Of a DNA stretch of 26,069 nt, positions 1 through 7,241 are shown piece after piece. The position numbers and the translations under genes were made by a program. The stretch is from CAZHGD01 sp964531735 (GTDB lineage Bacteria; Armatimonadota; UBA10988): NCBI GenBank assembly GCA_964531735.1, contig CAZHGD010000103.1, forward strand, positions 1-26,069, read 5' to 3'. Under the pieces are notes generated by a model. The model had not been told where the DNA came from, ran no database searches, and was given only the letters and a program-made list of their open reading frames with translations. How positions within the stretch are numbered: position 1 is the first letter of the stretch; each line of letters starts with the position of its first letter.

Positions 1-68
1 CCAGGAGGTGGTGAGCGGCGAACCGCACGGCCCACTCGCCTGGAAGCACACCCGTTGGCGCGGCGAGG

Positions 69-97
69 TTGACGGGCCGTTCGCGACATCGCATGCT
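69..97 (+). promoter_or_regulatory. possible sigma-70 promoter of the prepilin-like gene
   Basis: TTGACG at 69-74 and CATGCT at 92-97 are separated by 17 bases, giving five of six matches to the -35 consensus and three of six to the -10. Transcription would begin near 104, about 50 bases before the start codon. A 6-bp perfect hairpin (GGTGGC at 124-129, GCCACC at 133-138) lies in that leader just before the Shine-Dalgarno GAGGAGGG at 141-148. The -10 is weak, so this is tentative. Confidence 0.3.
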
Positions 98-155
98 TGG
101 GTGAGGTGGCGCAGCTCGGATCAGGTGGCACCGCCACCGTGAGGAGGGCTCGGCC

Positions 156-827
156 ATGGAGCGACCGCGCGGCTTTACGCTCATCGAGTTGCTCGTCGTG
201 ATCGCGATCATCGCCATCCTGGCGGCGATTCTCTTCCCCGTGTTTGCCAAGGCGCGCGAGAAGGCCCGGCAGTCGAGTTGCTCGTCCAACCTGAAGCAGC
301 TCGGCGTCGCCTGGCTGTCGTACGCGCAGGACTATGACGAACGCACCTGTCCGACGTACGACAACACCTCGAACGCCTGGAGCATGTGGGTGTACAACAA
401 CGGCGGCGTGCTCGGCTCGCGGCTGCTGCCCTACATCAGGAGCGGCCAGTTGTTCGTCTGCCCCAGCTCCAACGGCTGCCTGGCAAACTACGGTCTGAAC
501 TACTACCTGACTGCCTATGCCAACTACCCCACCTGGGCCTACGGCAACGGTGGCGCGGCCCTGTCCACCATTCTGCGCCCGGCGGAGATCGTGATCATGA
601 ACGACGCCTGGAACCAGGGCGCCACCGGCGTCTGCTACTACGTCGGCAACGCCAACTGCACCGGCTACCCGAACCGGTCGGCCGGCTACATCTGTGGCGC
701 CACCGACATGCGGCACAACGAGGGCGTCAACGTGACCTATGCCGACGGTCACGTCAAGTGGCTCAAAGGCGACCGGTTCGTCCCCGGCGCGGCCAGCATG
801 GCCGCGATGCTCTACTTCTGGCAGTGA
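156..827 (+). CDS. type IV pilin / general secretion pseudopilin-like protein with H-x9-DG tail
   Basis: A 223-residue protein beginning MERPRG|FTLIELLVV, a class III prepilin leader: cleavage is expected after Gly6, with Phe7 as first mature residue and Glu11 as the conserved Glu5. A hydrophobic N-terminal helix (about 7-30) runs into FPVFAKAREKARQ, followed by SNLKQLG and YAQDYDE. The C-terminal H187-x9-D197-G198 motif marks the H-x9-DG (DUF1559-like) group of prepilin-like proteins, which is greatly expanded in Armatimonadota and Planctomycetota. The ATG at 156 follows GAGGAGGG at 141-148. The product is probably processed by a prepilin peptidase and displayed at the cell envelope; the role of this group is unknown. 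Its last codons recur as a degraded copy at 2085-2141, and its stop lies 7 bases from the converging stop of a PQQ-gene fragment. Confidence 0.9.
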   Translation: MERPRGFTLIELLVVIAIIAILAAILFPVFAKAREKARQSSCSSNLKQLGVAWLSYAQDYDERTCPTYDNTSNAWSMWVYNNGGVLGSRLLPYIRSGQLFVCPSSNGCLANYGLNYYLTAYANYPTWAYGNGGAALSTILRPAEIVIMNDAWNQGATGVCYYVGNANCTGYPNRSAGYICGATDMRHNEGVNVTYADGHVKWLKGDRFVPGAASMAAMLYFWQ

Positions 828-834
828 GTGCGCG

Positions 835-1024
835 TCAGCGCCCGAGCCCGTCGAGCGGCCGGTCATTCGGCCGCTTGGCTAGGAGCTCCTTGGTCCGCGC
901 GAACGACTTCTGCAACTCGGCGTAGGTCACCGGTCGGCGCTCCTTGAAGCAGCCGTCGATGAGGACCAGGCCGACGACCAGCGGCAGCCCTTGTCGGCCC
1001 CAGGACGGCAGCCGATCGGGCCGG
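835..1024 (-). pseudogene. truncated C-terminal fragment of a PQQ beta-propeller gene
   Basis: Read on the minus strand this encodes about 60 residues ending in VTYAELQKSFARTKELLAKR and a short tail. They match the last 63 residues of the intact propeller gene at 2149-3861: by hand I count about 47 of 60 aligned positions identical, with one 9-base in-frame gap. Nothing propeller-like lies upstream, and only a chance GTG at 1089 could open the frame, so the 5' part of the gene is missing. The stop is 7 bases from the end of the prepilin-like gene, exactly as in the second copy (2139-2151). This is one half of a duplication scar. Retained similarity suggests the event is not ancient, but I cannot date it. 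Confidence 0.75.
854..875 (+). terminator. hairpin downstream of the prepilin-like gene
   Basis: AGCGGCCG at 854-861 pairs perfectly with CGGCCGCT at 868-875 around a 6-base loop, 27 bases after the prepilin stop. No T-run follows. It lies inside the truncated PQQ fragment. The same place in the intact gene (near 2165-2185) keeps only a 6-bp stem, so the hairpin has become stronger in the non-functional copy. Confidence 0.35.
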
Positions 1025-1135
1025 CGCATCGCCTGCCCCGGCCCGTCGCCGCCGGGCGCTCTCGTCGTCCGCCCGCGCCAGTTCGGCACCCAGGACCCGG
1101 CTGTGAGTCAGCCCTGGAGGCTGGGAGGCACGCGC

Positions 1136-1165
1136 TTGACACGGGGCCGGACGCGGGGCTACGCT
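1136..1165 (+). promoter_or_regulatory. sigma-70-type promoter of the SRPBCC gene
   Basis: A perfect -35 TTGACA (1136-1141) and a -10 TACGCT (1160-1165, four of six) are 18 bases apart. Transcription would start near 1172 and give a leader of about 46 bases to the GTG at 1218, with GGAG at 1207-1210 as ribosome binding site. Confidence 0.5.
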
Positions 1166-1217
1166 CGGCGCGACGAACCAGGCTGTTGGCCGGACAGCCG
1201 ACGAGCGGAGCCATCGG

Positions 1218-1694
1218 GTGGCCGATTCCGACGTGGTGGCAGTTCACGGTGACTGGCTCGTGCCAGCCGACCGCGAGTCGATCTACGCGATCGTCTCGGA
1301 CTTCGAGCGCATGCCGGAGCATTTCCCCAAGATCGCTCGCGCGATGAGACTCATCCAGCGCCATGGCGATGTGCTCACGCTCGAAGCGGAGGCGGCTTCG
1401 TTCGGCGCGCTGTTCCCGACGGTCACGATCGAGATCACGGCCACGCTGCTGCCCGGTCGAGGCTATCGCTGCACCACCCACAACCTCACCTTCGATACCA
1501 CCGGAGACGAGGAACTGCTGCTCGTCGACGATCCGCAGGGCACGCGGATCCAGTACACGTACTTCGTCAAGGTACGGCGCCGCTGGCTCAAGCCGCTATA
1601 CGCGTGGCTCGTCGCGGTGTTCGGCCTGCCGTACTGGAAGCGGGCGTTCGTCGATCCGCTCGAATCACTGGTCAAGGCACGGCGCGAGTCGTGA
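1218..1694 (+). CDS. SRPBCC/START-fold protein (polyketide cyclase/dehydrase-like)
   Basis: A 158-residue protein. Its opening, with DWLVPADRESIYAIVSDFER followed by MPEHFPKIAR, is the usual start of the SRPBCC (START/Bet v1) fold: a first strand, then the helix that closes the hydrophobic pocket. Length fits a single domain. The middle alternates beta strands, and the C-terminus (WLKPLYAWLVAVFGLPYWKR) is the long amphipathic pocket helix. Members bind lipids or aromatic metabolites or act as co-chaperones; the ligand here cannot be told. GTG at 1218 is chosen because GGAG lies 7 bases upstream and a promoter sits at 1136-1165. The gene stands alone between the two halves of the duplication scar, so it may have been inserted when that region was rearranged. 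Confidence 0.75.
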   Translation: MADSDVVAVHGDWLVPADRESIYAIVSDFERMPEHFPKIARAMRLIQRHGDVLTLEAEAASFGALFPTVTIEITATLLPGRGYRCTTHNLTFDTTGDEELLLVDDPQGTRIQYTYFVKVRRRWLKPLYAWLVAVFGLPYWKRAFVDPLESLVKARRES

Positions 1695-2084
1695 CGCCGG
1701 TCATCACGGGGTCATTACGGGGGGCGCAACCTCTTTCAGCACCCACGAACCGGCCGCGGCAGCCCGACCCGGGCGTGGCAGCCGATCACGCTGGCGACGG
1801 GCCCCGGCGCGCGTACGAGGGCGGGTGCGACAGCGTGTGGCACGAGCGGTGCCCGGATTGCGAGCCCGCCATGGAGGAGGGAGGAACTCGGTAGGCCGGA
1901 ACGTCGGCCACAGCGCACCCGCTGGCGCAGGCTGGCCAGGCTGTTCGGCGCCGGAGTAGTTCTCGGCATGCTGGCGGCGGCCCCATCCAGTTGCAGCGCC
2001 GCGATGGGTCGCCGGCCGTCACCGTCGACGCGGCGCGGGCCGCGGTGCGGCGCGTTGTTGGCGACGACAGGGTGGTGCGCGGGG
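1695..2084. other. 390-bp stretch without a convincing gene
   Basis: I see no intact gene here. From 1893 one plus-strand frame is open to the TGA at 2139. It contains a signal-peptide-like stretch (RRLARLFGAGVVLGMLAAAP) but has no in-frame start with a ribosome binding site. In another frame, 1958-2077 encodes RHAGGG, then a short gap, then VTVDAARAAVRRVVGDDRVV. This faintly resembles the tail of the prepilin-like protein (RHNEG..VTYADGHVKWLKGDRFV), so the stretch may hold a badly decayed prepilin gene. Confidence 0.4.
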
Positions 2085-2141
2085 GTACCGGGCCAGCTTG
2101 GCGTCGCCGGGCTGTCGTGGATGCTCTGCTTCTGGCAGTGA
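2085..2141 (+). pseudogene. 3' remnant of a second prepilin-like gene
   Basis: The final codons here read MLCFWQ-stop and match MLYFWQ-stop of the intact prepilin gene (809-827). A GGCCAGC.TGGC block just upstream is shared too. The TGA at 2139-2141 is followed, after the same 7-base gap as at 828-834, by the converging stop of the PQQ gene. The body of the gene is absent or too degraded to recognise. With the fragment at 835-1024 it shows that a prepilin-PQQ convergent pair was duplicated in tandem and each copy then lost a different gene. Confidence 0.65.
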
Positions 2142-2148
2142 GTGCGGG

Positions 2149-3861
2149 TCAGCGACCGATCTCGTCGAGCGGCCGGTCGTGACGCCGCTTGGCCAGGAGT
2201 TCCTTGGCTCGCGCGAACGACTTCTGCAACTCGGCGTAGGTGACCGGTCGGCGCTCCTCGAAGCGGCCGTCGATGAGGTCGATCAGGCCCATGCCGATGA
2301 CCAGCGGCAAGCCCTGCTGGCCCCAGTACGGAATCCGGTCCGACGGGCGCACGGGCGCGGCCGCGGGCAGTTCGACGCCGAACGGGTTCGGCTCCCAGAA
2401 CAGCTTGTAGTAGAACGCCGCCAGCGGGCCGCGGGTGAGCGGGCGGCGATTGTGCTGCCAGCCGTAGCTCCACATCAACCGCAGCGAGGCCAGTCGCTGG
2501 TGGGCCGCGGCGTCACCGCCAAGCTCAGCCCCGGCGGCTACCAGCGCCGCCGCCCAGTCGGTGCCCGGTGTGGCCGCCTGCTTGAGCAGGCCGAGCTCGC
2601 GGCAGGCCAGGGCGGCGAACTCCCAGGTGGGCACCAGCGCGTCATTGGCCGGCGCCGCGGTGGAGGTGGCCGGCGGACCGAGGCAGACCACGCTGCCGTC
2701 TGAGGTGCGGTTGTCGAGCGACAGGTAGAGCGAGCCGCCGACCAGCGACGGCGTGCCGTGCAGGTAGCCGCGCAGTCCACGCTGCATCTGCCCGCGCGGT
2801 TCGCCGGTGGCGCCGTCGAACAGTTGCAGCGCCGCGCCACTGGTGGCCAGCAGCACCAGCGGGCCGCAGACCAGCGGCGTGGCATAGCAGCCGCGGTACA
2901 GCGCGGCATGCCACCGCGGCGCGCCGGTCGACGCCTCCAGTGCCACCAACACGCCGGTCGTGGTTACCACGTAGACGCTGTCATGGCCGATGGCCGGCGC
3001 GGCGAAGATCGGCAACCGCGAGATCGGCCGCTCCCAGAGTGCCTTGCCGCTGTCGGCGGCCACCGCCACCACGGTGCCTTCCCAACTGGCGGCGTAGACG
3101 ACGCCCTTGACCATCACCGGCGTCGAGTCGACGCGCTTGAAGCTCTCGGTGGCCACGGACCAGAGCGTGTCACCATTGGCCGGGTTGATGGCCACCAGCC
3201 CCGCGGCGGTGCCGACCACCAGGCGGCCGTCGGCAAACGCCGGCGAGCTGTTGATCGGCCCGGCGAACGGCTTGCGCCAGAGCAGTCGGCCACTGGCGGG
3301 ATCCAAGGCGGCCATTTCGCCGTTGCGCGTGCCGAAAATCACGCGATCGGGCAAGAGCACGGCCGAGCTGCTGATGGGGCCACCGGCGGCGAACGCCCAG
3401 CGGCGCTTGCCATCGGCCAGGTTGACGGCGACGAAGTCGCCGGCCAGGCCGCCAACATAGACCGTGCTGCCATCGGCGGCGCAGGTGGCCAGCAGGCCCT
3501 GCTCCGTCAGCGGCTGGTAACGCCAGCGCCGCTCATCGGTCGGCGCCGCTGGCTCCAGGCCGGGGATGGACACGCTGCACCGCCAGATGCGGTGACCGCT
3601 GGCCCGGTTGACCGCGTAGAGGTAGCCGTCGCGGCTGCCGAACACGACCACTTCTTGCACCACCAGCGGGCTGGCGAACACGCCCCCACAGCGGAAGCGC
3701 CAGGTCTCCACGATGGGTCCGCTCACCGGCCCGGGGCTGAACGTCTGGTAGCGGCTGGCGTCGCCCAGGAAATGGTACGGCCCACCGTCGCCCGGCGCCG
3801 GCCGCGCCAGCAGCGCGGCGAGGACCGCGAGTACGACCTGCGTACCATGAGCGTGCCGCAT
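2149..3861 (-). CDS. secreted PQQ-like beta-propeller repeat protein
   Basis: A 570-residue protein. The ATG at 3861 follows GGCGGAGACC and begins a signal peptide (MRHAHGTQVVLAVLAALLAR, cleavage near residue 24). Residues about 30-430 are repeats of the PQQ-propeller type, with blades ending in patterns such as VAVNLADGKRRW, AALDPASGRLLW, VAINPANGDTLW, VAVAADSGKALW and VALEASTGAPRW. These build a beta-propeller, as in BamB and quinoprotein dehydrogenases, but I see no quinoprotein catalytic signature, so it is probably a binding or scaffold protein outside the cytoplasm. Residues about 430-570 form a separate tail with no family I recognise; its last 63 residues are duplicated at 835-1024. 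It is the last gene of the minus-strand run, 95 bases after the GH20-like gene. Confidence 0.88.
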   Translation of the reverse strand: MRHAHGTQVVLAVLAALLARPAPGDGGPYHFLGDASRYQTFSPGPVSGPIVETWRFRCGGVFASPLVVQEVVVFGSRDGYLYAVNRASGHRIWRCSVSIPGLEPAAPTDERRWRYQPLTEQGLLATCAADGSTVYVGGLAGDFVAVNLADGKRRWAFAAGGPISSSAVLLPDRVIFGTRNGEMAALDPASGRLLWRKPFAGPINSSPAFADGRLVVGTAAGLVAINPANGDTLWSVATESFKRVDSTPVMVKGVVYAASWEGTVVAVAADSGKALWERPISRLPIFAAPAIGHDSVYVVTTTGVLVALEASTGAPRWHAALYRGCYATPLVCGPLVLLATSGAALQLFDGATGEPRGQMQRGLRGYLHGTPSLVGGSLYLSLDNRTSDGSVVCLGPPATSTAAPANDALVPTWEFAALACRELGLLKQAATPGTDWAAALVAAGAELGGDAAAHQRLASLRLMWSYGWQHNRRPLTRGPLAAFYYKLFWEPNPFGVELPAAAPVRPSDRIPYWGQQGLPLVIGMGLIDLIDGRFEERRPVTYAELQKSFARAKELLAKRRHDRPLDEIGR

Positions 3862-3956
3862 GGCGGTCTCCGCCCGTGCCCCTGTCACGATCGGGTCAGC
3901 GACACCGCCGTGTTGGCCACACCAACCGGCCGTCCTTCTCGCGCGGGCTTGGTTGG

Positions 3957-6005
3957 TCAGGCCTGGCTGGCGCCAGTCACGACCGCCTGCCGCAGATCGG
4001 CCAGCGTGTCGTGCCAACAGCCCGGGTCGCCGCCCAGGACATCAGTCGGCTCGATGGTGAACTCGGCCAAGAGGCGTTCGAGGCGGGCCAGTGCAGCCGC
4101 GGTGTCGCCGGTCGCCCCGTACGCCGCGGCCAGCACTTCGGCGAAGCCCAGCCCGACTTCGAGGCAGCGCGCGAACCAGGTGATGTCTTCGTCGGCGTTC
4201 AGTTGCGCCGCCTGCCGCGCCAGGGCGAGCGCCTCACGCGTGGCGGCCACGCGGCGCGCCCAGCGGTCGGCCAGGACCTCGCGGCTGACCCGGTCGTTCC
4301 ACGGCTCGTACTCGCCGGTGAGCCGGCGGATCTCACGCGTGACGGACCACCAGACTCGCGCCACCGGGCCGTCTTCGCCCGTGGTGCCGCACAGCCGTGC
4401 CCGGTGCAGCAGGTCGCCGGCCGCCTCGCCCCACAGATGGCGGCAGGCGGCGGCGAGGTAGCCGGCCGGGCCGCACAACTCCGCCGGCCGCCAGGTGCCG
4501 CGCAGCAACTCCGACCAGGTGGCTGCGATGCGGGCGTTGTCGCCCGGATCGATGCTGAAGCCGTCGGCGGCGCTGTTCCACAGCAGCTCCGCGTTGAGCA
4601 CCTGCACGGGCTCCTCGTGGACCCCGCCGTTGCTGACGCAGACCGCAGTGGCGCCGCGGTAGACCGGGGCCACCGCGCCGGACAGGTTGTAGAGGTCGTC
4701 GCTGGTGTAGTTGTCACCACCGCCGAAGGCGATCACGTAGGCGCCATGACCGTGGCCCACCTCATCCAGCGCCTGCCGGAGTTGGGCGATCTTCGGGGCG
4801 CCGTCGGCGCGGTAGAACTGCTCGCGCACGCCGAACAGCACGTTTGGCTGCGGGCCGATCAACTCGCTGAGCAGCCGGAAGTAGGCCACCTCGGCGGCCC
4901 ACAGCTCGGGCTGTCCCGGCTCGTTGTACGTGGTGTAGACCGGCGAGGTGAAGACCAGCGTCAGGTCGCGCGGCGCATCGTAGACTTCGGTCCGCACGCG
5001 GAACAGGTCCTCGGCCACCGCGCGGAACCACTCGGCGTAGGCCCCGGCCTGGCCGCGTGGGTCGGTCAGTTCGTCACTCGGCCAACGGCGACGGCAGTCG
5101 TCGCAACGCATCAGCCAGCTCTGGCGGCTCGGCTCGAAGTTGCCGGCATCGATGTCGTGGATGTACATCAGCCCGGGCTCGACCGCCTGCACGAACTGCC
5201 GCAGGTCCGCGATGCGCGCGGCGCGGAGCCCCGCATTCGACGGGCAGGTGCCCACCTGGCGGCTGACCGGTGCCTCGGCGCCGACACAGTCGTAGAGCGG
5301 GCCGTCCGGCCACGGCCGGCGGTTCCAGAAGACCTGGCCCTGGTAGCCCAGCCGGTACAGCTCCGAGTGCTGGTAGGCCGTGCCGTACCCGCCGCCGTAG
5401 CCCGCGAACACGAGCTGGATGCCGCGCTCGCGCGCGTAACGGTTGCACTCGCGGGCCAGGTGCGCATAGCCGCCCGGCCCGCCGGTGGCGCGCTCGACCG
5501 CCCAGCCGAACCCGTCGAACCAGACCTGGTTGATCTTGTGGGCGAAGCAGAAGTCGAGCTTCCGCTTCAGCCGAGCCAGACACGCAGCGGACCCGTCGCC
5601 CCAGTCGTAGCTCCAGCGGTTGATCTCGCAGTTGAGCAGCCAGTCCGCCGCACACCGCCGGCGGAAGTCGGGCCAGTCGCGAATGGTGCAACAGGGCAGG
5701 CGGTCGCCCTGTGCGTGCCGCTCGAGCAGCTGCCCGAGGGTGGCCTCGGCGCGCAGCAGGCCCTCGATGCCGAGCGCGCGCACGGTCACCGCGGCGGGCG
5801 TGACCCGCAGCTCATAGCACTCGGCCAACCCGTCGGCGCTGGGTGGTGCCCAGCCGAGGGCGTCGCGGGCCACGAGCAGGCAACTGCCCGGTGGCAGCGC
5901 GTCTCGCCAGGCGCCGGGCGTCAGCGCGGCGAGCGGCCGCGGTAGCACGTAGGCGCCAGGCTCCCAGGTGAGCTGCTTGGGCGACGGGAAGAGCGGTACG
6001 GGCAC
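3957..6005 (-). CDS. GH20-like protein (beta-hexosaminidase-like fold, catalytic pair not seen)
   Basis: A 682-residue protein starting at GTG 6005, with AGGAGG 6 bases upstream. Residues about 1-115 (LFPSPKQLTW, later VRALGIEGLLRAEATLGQLL and IRDWPDFRRR) look like the N-terminal zincin-like domain plus linker of GH20 beta-hexosaminidases. A TIM-barrel-like region follows (KINQVWFDGFGW, CNRYARERGIQLVFAGYGGGYG, GLMYIHDIDAGNF). The adjacent Asp-Glu pair that catalyses in GH20 is not visible at the expected strand, where HDIDAGN stands instead. It is followed by a C301-DD-C304 pair recalling the Cys cluster of DUF4838 proteins. It may be a divergent glycosidase or a sugar-binding relative. No signal peptide is apparent. 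It lies 29 bases after the isomerase-like gene in the same run, which suggests a shared sugar pathway. The C-terminal 150 residues are helical. Confidence 0.7.
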   Translation of the reverse strand: MPVPLFPSPKQLTWEPGAYVLPRPLAALTPGAWRDALPPGSCLLVARDALGWAPPSADGLAECYELRVTPAAVTVRALGIEGLLRAEATLGQLLERHAQGDRLPCCTIRDWPDFRRRCAADWLLNCEINRWSYDWGDGSAACLARLKRKLDFCFAHKINQVWFDGFGWAVERATGGPGGYAHLARECNRYARERGIQLVFAGYGGGYGTAYQHSELYRLGYQGQVFWNRRPWPDGPLYDCVGAEAPVSRQVGTCPSNAGLRAARIADLRQFVQAVEPGLMYIHDIDAGNFEPSRQSWLMRCDDCRRRWPSDELTDPRGQAGAYAEWFRAVAEDLFRVRTEVYDAPRDLTLVFTSPVYTTYNEPGQPELWAAEVAYFRLLSELIGPQPNVLFGVREQFYRADGAPKIAQLRQALDEVGHGHGAYVIAFGGGDNYTSDDLYNLSGAVAPVYRGATAVCVSNGGVHEEPVQVLNAELLWNSAADGFSIDPGDNARIAATWSELLRGTWRPAELCGPAGYLAAACRHLWGEAAGDLLHRARLCGTTGEDGPVARVWWSVTREIRRLTGEYEPWNDRVSREVLADRWARRVAATREALALARQAAQLNADEDITWFARCLEVGLGFAEVLAAAYGATGDTAAALARLERLLAEFTIEPTDVLGGDPGCWHDTLADLRQAVVTGASQA

Positions 6006-6034
6006 GGTCGGCCTCCTGCGGCACCGGATCCGGC

Positions 6035-6844
6035 TCAGATCTGCGCCAGCAGGGCCTGCGTGCCGGCGAGGTAGTGGGCCAGCGACTCGCGCGGCGTGGC
6101 GCCGAGTTGGTCGTTGAACCACTCGCCGCTGAGGTGACCCGTGAATCCTTGGCTCTTGAGCCAGCGGAGGATGTCGACCAGCGGCAGCTCACCTTCGCCG
6201 AAGCGGGTGATCTCGGGTGCCCCGGGCGTGGCCAGGGAGTCGTGGAAGTGGCTGTGACGGACCCGGCCGTCGAGGGCGGCGAAGGTCTCGTCGAGGGGCT
6301 CGCCGAGCCGATAGGGATGCATCACGTCGTAGTTGCAGGCCACGGCGGGATGGTCGGCACGGCGGAGGATGCGCGCTGTGAGCACCGCCTTGCTGACGGT
6401 GTCGTGCGTCTCGAGCCACAGCTCCACGCCGGCTTCGGCGGCGGCGGACGCGGCGTCGCGCAGGTTGTCGCCGGCGCAGTCCAGGGCCGCGTCGAGCTCG
6501 ACGCCCTCGGGCACGCCGCCGGCGAACACGCGCAGGCCGGGGATCTGGAGGTCGGCCGCCAGTTCGATGCGGCGCATGGTGTCGTCGTAGAGCTGGTCGC
6601 GGTCGGGCTGGGCCACTTTGATGAACTGCAGCGAAGTGGCGAGGCAGCACAGCGCGACGCCGGAGTCGCCGGCCTGGCGCCGCGCTGTGGCCCGGTCGGC
6701 GGCCGACATATCGACTTCGATGCCGTGTCGGTGGTTGGCGTCGGTCCGTGGCTCGACGCCGTCATAGCCGAGCTCGGCCGCCACGCGCAGCACTTCGGTC
6801 AGGTCCCAGTCGGGGCAGGCGAACGTCATGAACGCGATCTTCAC
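6035..6844 (-). CDS. sugar phosphate isomerase/epimerase-like TIM barrel (xylose isomerase-like, AP endonuclease 2 superfamily)
   Basis: A 269-residue protein, single-domain length for this superfamily. The N-terminal strand is KIAFMTFACPDWDLTEVLRV, followed by AELGYDGVEPR, a typical first strand and helix. Likely metal or substrate ligands occur in order at strand ends: Glu in ELWLETHD, His/Asp in HSHFHDS, and Glu in SGEWFNDQ. Relatives isomerise or epimerise keto- and aldo-sugars or inositols; the substrate is unknown. The GTG at 6844 is used because it gives the full first strand and has GGGAG about 9 bases upstream; an ATG five codons later would cut that strand. It sits between the DUF971 gene (67 bases) and the GH20-like gene (29 bases). 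Confidence 0.85.
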   Translation of the reverse strand: MKIAFMTFACPDWDLTEVLRVAAELGYDGVEPRTDANHRHGIEVDMSAADRATARRQAGDSGVALCCLATSLQFIKVAQPDRDQLYDDTMRRIELAADLQIPGLRVFAGGVPEGVELDAALDCAGDNLRDAASAAAEAGVELWLETHDTVSKAVLTARILRRADHPAVACNYDVMHPYRLGEPLDETFAALDGRVRHSHFHDSLATPGAPEITRFGEGELPLVDILRWLKSQGFTGHLSGEWFNDQLGATPRESLAHYLAGTQALLAQI

Positions 6845-6911
6845 GGCTTGAGCTCCCTCGGTGCGGCGGAGTTTCGCACCGTCCGCTCGCTGTCCTGCCG
6901 CGTGGCCGCGC

Positions 6912-7226
6912 CTAGACCGGCGGCTCGCCCAGGCGACGCAGCACGTCGTAGCTGTAGATGCCGGTGTCGTGGCCATCGGCCCAGCCAAAGCGCACGGCGT
7001 AGCCACCGACCGCCTCGACGGTGGCCAACTCGGCAGTTGGCAGTGCGCCGCTGAAAACCGCCAGCGGATTGGCCTTGGCGCGCTGCTCGTTACACGCGGC
7101 GCAGGGGCAGGAGCGCCGGAGCGCCGCCAGCGGGAGCACCTGCTGCCAGCCATCCGACCAGGTGATGGTGCAGGTGGCGGCCTGACGGCTGACGGCGATG
7201 TCGACGGGTGTGCTGGGTGACGTCAT
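6912..7226 (-). CDS. DUF971 domain protein (gamma-butyrobetaine hydroxylase-like N-terminal domain)
   Basis: A 104-residue protein matching the full length of the DUF971 domain: an N-terminal beta region (ATCTITWSDGWQQVLPLAALR), the hallmark RRSCPCAAC motif with conserved cysteines, then a glycine/aromatic region (GGYAVRFGWADGHDTGIYSYDVLRRL). The same fold forms the N-terminal metal-binding domain of gamma-butyrobetaine hydroxylases. Stand-alone bacterial versions often accompany Fe-S assembly or metal-protein genes, but here the neighbours are sugar-related, so a specific role is not clear. The ATG at 7226 is 15 bases past the stop of the upstream membrane-protein gene and has only a weak purine stretch before it, so translation may be coupled. 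Confidence 0.9.
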   Translation of the reverse strand: MTSPSTPVDIAVSRQAATCTITWSDGWQQVLPLAALRRSCPCAACNEQRAKANPLAVFSGALPTAELATVEAVGGYAVRFGWADGHDTGIYSYDVLRRLGEPPV

Positions 7227-7241
7227 GGCAGGTATCTTGGC

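Noticed and set aside
1893..2141. Start-less frame with a signal-peptide-like stretch
   Set aside because: No start codon with ribosome binding site in frame, and the rest of the frame has no structure; more likely decayed sequence.
2758..5945. Long plus-strand open frames opposite the PQQ and GH20-like genes
   Set aside because: Composition is low-complexity Arg/Ala/Gly/Gln and no family motif appears; they are opposite-strand shadows.
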